From positions 1 to 10,008 of the forward strand of contig JAZSJD010000106.1 in the NCBI GenBank assembly GCA_045534165.1: DNA of 10,008 bases, in the 5' to 3' direction. The notes under the pieces are model-generated. The model was given only the letters and a program-made list of their open reading frames with translations. It made no database searches and was not told the DNA's origin. Position numbers and translations under genes: made by a program. Positions 6,125-10,008 of this stretch are shown here, one piece after another; the first letter of the stretch is position 1, and each line of letters begins with the position of its first letter. This DNA comes from SIG575 sp045534165 (lineage in GTDB: Bacteria; Bacillota; Clostridia; Oscillospirales; Acutalibacteraceae).

Positions 6125-6559
6125 TTATAAATAAGGTCGCATCTGTATTGATAAATCTTCTTCAAGGTTAATCAGCTTTTTGCAGATGCGTTTTGATTTT
6201 TCGTCTGCTGCTTTGTATTTGTTAAGATACATGTTAAGGGATTTCACGCCCATATTGCAACCGTCTGTCATCAGCTCGGCAATGGTGTGGTCAGATTCGT
6301 TTATCGCAAGCTTTACATTTGTTTTAACCCAGGACATTCCTTTTGCCACAGGGTTAGGGTCTTTTCCCTCATCGTGGTAATCATCAAGTAAACCCTGCAA
6401 TTCTTTATCAAGTGATAAATGGTCACTGCTGTTTTTATCAAGTATTTCTTTAAGGGTGTCGCTTTTAACATATTTCATAACGTCATCAATTGAAGAAATA
6501 CCCATCTTTACACCTGCATCACATTCGCGAAGAAGTTTAATTGTGTCTTGTTCAATCAT
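6125..6559 (-). CDS. Conserved all-helical protein of unknown function
   Basis: A 144-residue, acidic, soluble protein without signal peptide or membrane segment. I do not recognise a functional family with certainty. Predicted helices run at about 2-17, 22-60, 70-97, 99-118 and 120-140, compatible with a four-helix-bundle (ferritin-like) fold. Distinctive, conserved-looking stretches are CDAGVKMG (13-20), KDPNPVAKGMSWVKTN (66-81) and MTDGCNMGVKSLN (97-109). His48, His62 and His91 sit beside acidic residues, but no classical ExxH metal motif is apparent, so metal binding is speculative. The ATG at 6559 is supported by AGGAGA 8-9 nt upstream. That Shine-Dalgarno is the 3' arm of an 11-bp inverted repeat (6567-6605). 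The gene is separated from the upstream TM2 gene by a terminator and shares a terminator with the SPFH gene. Confidence 0.8.
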   Translation of the reverse strand: MIEQDTIKLLRECDAGVKMGISSIDDVMKYVKSDTLKEILDKNSSDHLSLDKELQGLLDDYHDEGKDPNPVAKGMSWVKTNVKLAINESDHTIAELMTDGCNMGVKSLNMYLNKYKAADEKSKRICKKLINLEEDLSIQMRPYL

Positions 6560-6566
6560 AAAAAAT

Positions 6567-6605
6567 CTCCTTTTCTTTTTTTATTTATTATCTGAAGAAA
6601 AGGAG
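6567..6605 (-). promoter_or_regulatory. Hairpin able to mask the Shine-Dalgarno of the 144-aa gene
   Basis: In the minus transcript, CUCCUUUUCUU (from 6605 to 6595) is perfectly complementary to AAGAAAAGGAG (6577 to 6567), with a 17-nt loop. The second arm is the ribosome binding site. The hairpin forms only in RNAs starting upstream of 6605, such as read-through from the TM2 gene. A transcript from the weak promoter proposed at 6587-6616 would lack the blocking arm. Confidence 0.5.
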
Positions 6606-6616
6606 AAATTATGCAA
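6587..6616 (-). promoter_or_regulatory. Possible weak promoter of the 144-aa gene
   Basis: On the minus strand TTGCAT (6616-6611) and GATAAT (6592-6587) are 18 bp apart. Both boxes are imperfect, and the -35 overlaps the U tract of the preceding terminator. The gene needs some promoter between that terminator and its start, and this is the best candidate. Confidence 0.3.
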
Positions 6617-6646
6617 AAAAACAACCTCTTCGGTTGAAGAGGTTGT
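6615..6646 (-). terminator. Intrinsic terminator of the TM2 gene
   Basis: ACAACCTCTTC (6621-6631) and GAAGAGGTTGT (6636-6646) form a perfect 11-bp stem with a 4-nt loop. On the minus strand it is followed by UUUUUU (6620-6615). It begins 13 nt after the TM2 gene stop. Confidence 0.85.
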
Positions 6647-6659
6647 AAGTATGTTCAGA

Positions 6660-6986
6660 TTAGAACCATTTTTCTGTATCAACAACGTAGTCGCCTTTGA
6701 TGATTTTGATTAAGTCCATAACCCAAAGAACAAAACCGGGGATACCGCACAAAAAATAACCTATGATTTTTGCAATACCTTTTTTTGTTTCGCCCATGAT
6801 GAAGTTATGAACACCAAAACCGCCTAAGAAGATGCAAAGAAGAAGGATTGTTGTTTTATCTTTGCCTGCGAAGGGAACTGCACCTGCTGCTTCAACAGTA
6901 ACAGAATCTGCAACAACTTCAGCGCCGCAAGCGGGACAGTGTTTCTGGCCTTCGTTAAGTGTTTCGCCACATGATTTACAGAACAT
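6660..6986 (-). CDS. Zinc-ribbon and TM2 domain membrane protein
   Basis: This 108-residue protein opens with a zinc ribbon (C3, C6, C17, C20) and a short Ala/Val-rich linker. A TM2 domain then spans about 41-98: first membrane helix about 45-60, the TM2 hallmark GGFGVHNFIMG (55-65), second helix about 72-92, then the usual Asp (D91) and a basic tail. TM2 proteins are small inner-membrane proteins of largely unknown function. I chose ATG at 6986, with AGGAGG at 6995-7000 spaced 8 nt. An in-frame TTG at 7052 would add 22 residues, but it is the first base triplet of the promoter -35 box, so it cannot be translated from that promoter. It lies behind the DUF2752 gene on the same strand and has its own strong promoter. 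It shares the double-CxxC ribbon theme with the nearby SPFH protein. Confidence 0.88.
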   Translation of the reverse strand: MFCKSCGETLNEGQKHCPACGAEVVADSVTVEAAGAVPFAGKDKTTILLLCIFLGGFGVHNFIMGETKKGIAKIIGYFLCGIPGFVLWVMDLIKIIKGDYVVDTEKWF

Positions 6987-7005
6987 AATTTGTTCCTCCT
7001 TTTGA

Positions 7006-7026
7006 AATTTTATTACAAATAAAATT
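7006..7026. promoter_or_regulatory. Operator-like dyad at the TM2 gene start site
   Basis: AATTTTATT (7006-7014) and AATAAAATT (7018-7026) form a perfect 9-bp inverted repeat around a 3-nt centre. It covers the expected transcription start near 7017 and touches the -10 box. It could bind a repressor or form a 5' hairpin; AT-rich sequence makes chance plausible. Confidence 0.3.
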
Positions 7027-7052
7027 ATATCACTGAAAACGACCTTTGTCAA
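7024..7052 (-). promoter_or_regulatory. Perfect consensus sigma-A promoter of the TM2 gene
   Basis: On the minus strand TTGACA (7052-7047) and TATAAT (7029-7024) are 17 bp apart, an exact match to consensus at optimal spacing. The expected start is near 7017, about 30 nt before the ATG at 6986. Confidence 0.85.
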
Positions 7053-7064
7053 TACATATCTTGT

Positions 7065-7403
7065 TTAAAAAATAAAATGTGACAGCCAGTTCAGTAAAAA
7101 ACCGATGCCGATTAAGATGAGTATGGTGTTGTTGATTATTTTGTTTTTAAACAAATTTCCGTCAAACAGGAGATACAAACCGATTATAGGTAACGACCAG
7201 AACATTTTATGGTAAGAAAAGGCTGAAACAATATCAAAAGATAACAAGGAAAGCATAGCCCTTGTCATACCACAACCCATGCAGGGGATTTTTAAAAAAT
7301 ACAGAAACGGGCAGGGGATTTTAAAAAAATAAAAAACGGCAATCACAACAAGCAGAATTGCAACCAATGTAAGCTTGCCTTTAAGGTCTTTTATCTTTCT
7401 CAC
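7065..7403 (-). CDS. DUF2752 family membrane protein
   Basis: A 112-residue membrane protein with helices at about 11-28, 68-83 and 92-110. Between the first two lies the DUF2752 hallmark: a CP pair (IPCPFLYF, 29-36), then IPCMGCGMTRAMLSLL (39-54), matching the family pattern PCxGCGxTR; the usual Pro after the first Cys is Met here. Function is unknown; the clustered cysteines suggest metal or redox chemistry at the membrane. The start is a GTG at 7403, supported by AGGAG at 7413-7417 with 9-nt spacing; no ATG nearby fits better. Only about 27 nt separate the tRNA-Ser terminator from this start, so its message probably arises by read-through from the tRNA promoter. The TM2 gene follows on the same strand. 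Confidence 0.85.
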   Translation of the reverse strand: MRKIKDLKGKLTLVAILLVVIAVFYFFKIPCPFLYFLKIPCMGCGMTRAMLSLLSFDIVSAFSYHKMFWSLPIIGLYLLFDGNLFKNKIINNTILILIGIGFLLNWLSHFIF

Positions 7404-7430
7404 AAAACCACGCTCCTTTTTGCATTAATT

Positions 7431-7460
7431 AAAAAAATACCGACACCACAAGGGTATCGG
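7431..7460 (-). terminator. Intrinsic terminator of tRNA-Ser
   Basis: On the minus strand CCGATACC (7460-7453) pairs with GGTGTCGG (7447-7440), eight pairs including one G-U, followed by seven T (7437-7431). It begins right after the tRNA CCA end and lies just before the DUF2752 RBS. Confidence 0.75.
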
Positions 7461-7468
7461 AGTTTTTT

Positions 7469-7561
7469 TGGCGGAGAGCAAGGGATTCGAACCCTCGAAA
7501 CCGCTTTGACGGTTTACACGATTTCCAATCGTGCTCCTTCGGCCAGCTCGGACAACTCTCC
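7469..7561 (-). tRNA. tRNA-Ser, anticodon GGA
   Basis: The minus strand reads a complete class II tRNA of 93 nt with encoded CCA. GGAGAGT pairs with GCTCTCC as acceptor stem, and the discriminator is G. The anticodon stem-loop is CACGA-TTGGAAA-TCGTG with anticodon GGA (7526-7524), reading UCC and UCU. The long variable arm AAACCG/CGGTTT (7498-7515) is typical of tRNA-Ser, and the T loop is TTCGAAT. A strong promoter lies 22 nt upstream and a terminator immediately downstream. Confidence 0.97.
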
Positions 7562-7582
7562 AAAACATTTACAACAAGAGAT

Positions 7583-7611
7583 ATTATATATAAATCATGA
7601 CAAAAAATCAA
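7583..7611 (-). promoter_or_regulatory. Promoter of tRNA-Ser
   Basis: On the minus strand TTGATT (7611-7606) and TATAAT (7588-7583) are separated by 17 bp. The mature tRNA 5' end at 7561 is about 22 nt beyond the -10, leaving a short leader for RNase P. The same promoter may feed the DUF2752 gene by read-through. Confidence 0.75.
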
Positions 7612-7660
7612 GTCTAATTCATATTTTTTTGAAATTTTGATGAATTAATTAAATTAACTC

Positions 7661-7689
7661 TTGTATATTCTGTAAAAATGTTATACAAT
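7661..7689 (+). promoter_or_regulatory. Promoter of the parvulin-like foldase gene
   Basis: TTGTAT (7661-7666) and TACAAT (7684-7689), 17-bp spacer. Transcription would start near 7696, giving a leader of about 50 nt. The leader carries a small hairpin TTCCG/CGGAA (7702-7716) ahead of the RBS AAAGGA (7732-7737). Confidence 0.6.
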
Positions 7690-7747
7690 ATACTCGTTAT
7701 ATTCCGTTTTTCGGAAACAATTATATTTAGAAAAGGATTGAAAAGTA

Positions 7748-9496
7748 ATGGCTAAGAAAGAAGAAATTTCAAAAGCTGAGCTTTATCGTAAGGAACGTAA
7801 AGAACGTCTTGCGAAAGAAGCAAAGAAAAATGCAAAGCGCTCAGCACAGAGTGCAAAAATGAAAAGGATGGCAATTTCAGCAGTTGCAGTTGTTGTTGCA
7901 GTTGCAATTATAGCAGGGGCATCGTTAGCTATTTTAAATAGTGTAGGTTCATGGGCAGTTGCAGAAATGGGTGACATTCAGTTTTCTGCAAGTGAGTTCC
8001 AGTATTATTATCGTACATCACATGCAAACCTTGTTTCACAGGCTGCTCAGACTGATCAGCAGTACGGCGCAGGTTACTATAAAGCAACACAGGGCTATGA
8101 TTATGCTGTTCTGCCTGCAGACCAGGCTTTCCCCAACGATATGTTGAAAGAAGCAGGGGAAGATCTCGACATAACATTTGAAACATGGGATGATTATCTC
8201 ACATACAAAACTTTTGAATCACTTCAGTATTTCAATGCTTTGGCAATTGAAGCAGAAAAAGCAGGTATTTCTCTTACAGAAGCTGAAACTAAAGAAGTTA
8301 CAGACCAGATTGATGAACTCAGAAAAACAGCAGAGGAATCTCAGAGAACTCTTGATTCATTCCTCAAAATTTCATATGGTTCAGGCATAAACGAAAAGAA
8401 ACTTACAAAGTGGATGCTCCGTGATGCTCTTGCACAGAAATATGCAATGGAAAAACAGGAAGAAGTTCTTGGCAGCATCACAGCAGAAGAAATTCTTGCA
8501 GACTATAAAGAAGCACCCGAAAAATATAATCAGCTTGATCTTCGTACTTACGTTTTTGAAGTAGAAGCAGGCGAAATTAAAGACGGTACTTCAGAAAAAG
8601 AAGCTAAAGAAAAGCAGGAAAAAGCTGAAGCTAAAGCTAAAAAGGAAGCAGAAGAATTCATCAACAGCATCAAATCAGAAGAAGATTTCATCGAAGCAGC
8701 TAAAAAGCTTGACAAAGAAGCAGGTGCTAAAGAAGAAGATCTGAAAAACGATACAACATTACTTGAAAAATGTATGTACGATCAGCTCATTCAGTATTTC
8801 GGTGAAAAAGAAGCTGATTGGTTGTTTGATACATCACGTAAAGCAGGCGAAAAGAAAGTTATTGCTTACACAGAAAACGGTACAACAACTAACTACTTTG
8901 CAGTTTATATCACAAAACCTGCTTACAGAGACGATTCTATCACAAGCGACCTTAAAGGTTACACTTTCTCATACGGCACAACAACAGATAAAGATAAGAA
9001 AGCTGAAATCAAAGCTCTGGCAGAAAAACTTGTTAAAGAATGGAACGAACTTCCTGCAGCTGAAAAAACAGCTGAAGAATTTGCACACCTTATCAGCCAC
9101 ATTGCAGCAGACCAGGCTTCAACTTATGCTTGCAGAGACTATGCAGATTATGCAAACATTCTCAACGATGATATCGATAAGTGGGCAGCAGATTCTTCAA
9201 GAAAACACAACGATGTTAAACTCTTTGAAGATGCTCAGGGTCTCTATGTAATGTATTACGATGCAAAGAACACAGAAGCTAACTGGCAGATTACTGCAAG
9301 ACAGACAATCGGTAACGAAAAATTCAATGCATTCGGTGAAGAACTTATCGGTTCTGATGATTACGAACTTGTTGAAGATAAAGGTCTTATGAAGATTAAA
9401 ATTAACCTTAAAAAATCTTCTATGAATAAAGATATGAAGATGTATCTTTATAACGTTACTCAGAGCATGGCACAGCAGAACAGCTACACATATTAA
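7748..9496 (+). CDS. Membrane-anchored SurA/PrsA-like protein with two parvulin-like repeats
   Basis: A 582-residue protein with a very basic cytoplasmic N-terminus (1-40), one membrane helix (about 41-64, Ala/Val-rich) and a large extracytoplasmic part; there is no lipobox cysteine, so it is helix-anchored rather than a lipoprotein like PrsA. Residues about 75-250 form a SurA-N-like chaperone region (FETWDDYLTY, GISLTEAETKEV, KWMLRDALAQKYA). Two parvulin-like blocks follow: about 263-391 (LRTYVFEV, a Lys/Glu-rich insert at 278-303, EEFINSIKSEEDFIEAAKK, DWLFDTSRKAGEKKV) and about 402-506 (LKGYTFSYG, AEEFAHLISHIA, KWAADSSRKHNDVKLFE). The catalytic parvulin histidines (HIL motif) are not recognisable, so it is likelier a chaperone or scaffold than an active prolyl isomerase. 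ATG at 7748 with AAAGGA 10 nt upstream is the start. It is monocistronic, with a strong terminator. The family-level call is moderately sure. Confidence 0.75.
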   Translation: MAKKEEISKAELYRKERKERLAKEAKKNAKRSAQSAKMKRMAISAVAVVVAVAIIAGASLAILNSVGSWAVAEMGDIQFSASEFQYYYRTSHANLVSQAAQTDQQYGAGYYKATQGYDYAVLPADQAFPNDMLKEAGEDLDITFETWDDYLTYKTFESLQYFNALAIEAEKAGISLTEAETKEVTDQIDELRKTAEESQRTLDSFLKISYGSGINEKKLTKWMLRDALAQKYAMEKQEEVLGSITAEEILADYKEAPEKYNQLDLRTYVFEVEAGEIKDGTSEKEAKEKQEKAEAKAKKEAEEFINSIKSEEDFIEAAKKLDKEAGAKEEDLKNDTTLLEKCMYDQLIQYFGEKEADWLFDTSRKAGEKKVIAYTENGTTTNYFAVYITKPAYRDDSITSDLKGYTFSYGTTTDKDKKAEIKALAEKLVKEWNELPAAEKTAEEFAHLISHIAADQASTYACRDYADYANILNDDIDKWAADSSRKHNDVKLFEDAQGLYVMYYDAKNTEANWQITARQTIGNEKFNAFGEELIGSDDYELVEDKGLMKIKINLKKSSMNKDMKMYLYNVTQSMAQQNSYTY

Positions 9497-9505
9497 TTGA
9501 ATAAT

Positions 9506-9535
9506 AAAAAAGGCTACTCCAAGTAGCCTTTTTTT
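9506..9535 (+). terminator. Strong intrinsic terminator of the foldase gene
   Basis: AGGCTACT (9511-9518) and AGTAGCCT (9522-9529) form a perfect 8-bp stem with a 3-nt loop, extended by A5/T6 flanks. It lies just after the stop at 9494-9496. The A and T runs on both sides allow function in either direction. Confidence 0.9.
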
Positions 9536-9537
9536 AT

Positions 9538-9555
9538 GCTGAATTATAATTCAGC
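9538..9555. repeat. 18-bp perfect palindrome opening the right mosaic
   Basis: GCTGAATTATAATTCAGC is fully self-complementary and shares the AATTATAATT core with the border palindromes of the left mosaic. It closely resembles the 4521-4544 element. Confidence 0.75.
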
Positions 9556-9698
9556 TGTAAAATTTCCAAACGCGTAAAAAAACACCGCCGTGTCATTCTT
9601 GAGTGTAACGAAGAATCCCGGCGGTGTTATATTTTGTTGTTTTCCTTTTTCAGATCCTTCGTTTCACTCGAGGATGACGAAAAAGGAAATGGAAAGGT
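9555..9698 (+). repeat. Palindromic repeat module, inverse copy of 4071-4215
   Basis: The same two hairpins as the left copy, in opposite order and orientation: AACACCGCCG/CGGCGGTGTT (9581-9627) and TTTCCTTTTTC/GAAAAAGGAAA (9641-9689). Loops differ more than stems. It sits between palindromes 9538-9555 and 9707-9720. Confidence 0.8.
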
Positions 9699-9704
9699 TA
9701 GTGC

Positions 9705-10008
9705 GATAAATTATAATTTAGCAGAATATTTGATTTTAACATCGTAGGGTTTGGCGCTTGCCGACAAACCGTGAATTTTATGTATTTTTACGGAACGTCG
9801 AAAATCGCCGTTCCCTACAATGCAACATTAAACAAACAGATAAATTATAAATTCATCGTATAAACTCACTGTGAAATTCGGCTCCCTTGTGTAAAGGGAG
9901 CTGTCAAAATCTGTGATTTTGACTGAGGGATTGTTGATATAAAGTCTTTTACAATCCTCCCGTCAGGCTTACGCCTGCCACCCTCCTTTACACAAGGAGG
10001 GCTTTTGA
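9705..10008 (+). repeat. Long intergenic direct repeat, copy 2 of 2, reaching the window edge
   Basis: Matches 4215-4517 in the same orientation, with one extra base in the AT spacer near 9850-9860. It contains the palindrome TAAATTATAATTTA (9707-9720), the branched hairpin fold and the 13-bp terminal-inverted-repeat unit ending near 9997. The repeat may continue past the window. Confidence 0.88.

Noticed and set aside
6611..6637. Plus-strand 8-codon ORF with an upstream AGGAG, followed by a hairpin, resembling a leader peptide
   Set aside because: No plus-strand promoter or downstream plus gene follows it, and the hairpin is explained by the minus-strand TM2 terminator. The AGGAG is the complementary arm of the anti-SD repeat.
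6987..7052. 22-residue N-terminal extension of the TM2 protein from TTG at 7052
   Set aside because: The TTG belongs to the TTGACA box of a perfect promoter, and the ATG at 6986 has an ideal AGGAGG; the extension is not in the likely mRNA.
7429..7611. Minus-strand open frame overlapping tRNA-Ser
   Set aside because: It is simply the tRNA, its promoter and its terminator read as codons.
8763..9251. Plus-strand 162-codon open frame inside the foldase gene
   Set aside because: It is an alternate-frame shadow of the 582-residue gene without its own RBS or recognisable domain.

Overview
The window is AT-rich with strongly Gram-positive expression signals: AGGAGG-type ribosome binding sites, near-consensus TTGACA/TATAAT promoters and U-tract terminators. 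Gene content (a TarI/IspD-like cytidylyltransferase, LicD, an SPFH protein with zinc ribbons, TM2 and DUF2752 proteins, a membrane-anchored parvulin-like foldase) and the intergenic palindromic repeats suggest a Clostridia-type Firmicute, plausibly a gut Oscillospiraceae/Ruminococcaceae member. The taxon is an inference; no marker gene here fixes it.

Layout. Positions 1-234 hold a hairpin-rich non-coding stretch of unknown identity, then an extended -10 promoter. A compact three-gene operon follows (235-3975, gaps of 18 and 12 nt): a degenerate SDR domain fused to a LicD phosphotransferase domain, a TarI/IspD-type cytidylyltransferase, and a D-2-hydroxyacid dehydrogenase with an intact catalytic triad. 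Together they look like a pathway that activates a polyol phosphate as its CDP derivative and transfers it to a surface glycan. The logic resembles teichoic-acid CDP-ribitol synthesis and the animal ISPD/fukutin pair.

Positions 3976-4723 contain no gene. They are a mosaic of palindromic repeat modules, reappearing in part, with one module inverted, at 9538-10008. Between the mosaics lie an SPFH/band-7 protein with three C-terminal zinc ribbons (+), then on the minus strand a conserved helical protein of unknown function, a zinc-ribbon/TM2 membrane protein, a DUF2752 membrane protein and a tRNA-Ser(GGA), and finally on the plus strand a large membrane-anchored SurA/PrsA-like protein with two parvulin-like repeats.

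No CRISPR array, phage gene, transposase or recognised riboswitch was seen. The most unusual points are the LicD/TarI/dehydrogenase operon, the modular inverted repeats bounded by AATTATAATT palindromes, a hairpin that can mask the Shine-Dalgarno of the gene at 6125-6559, and the tandem parvulin-like architecture.
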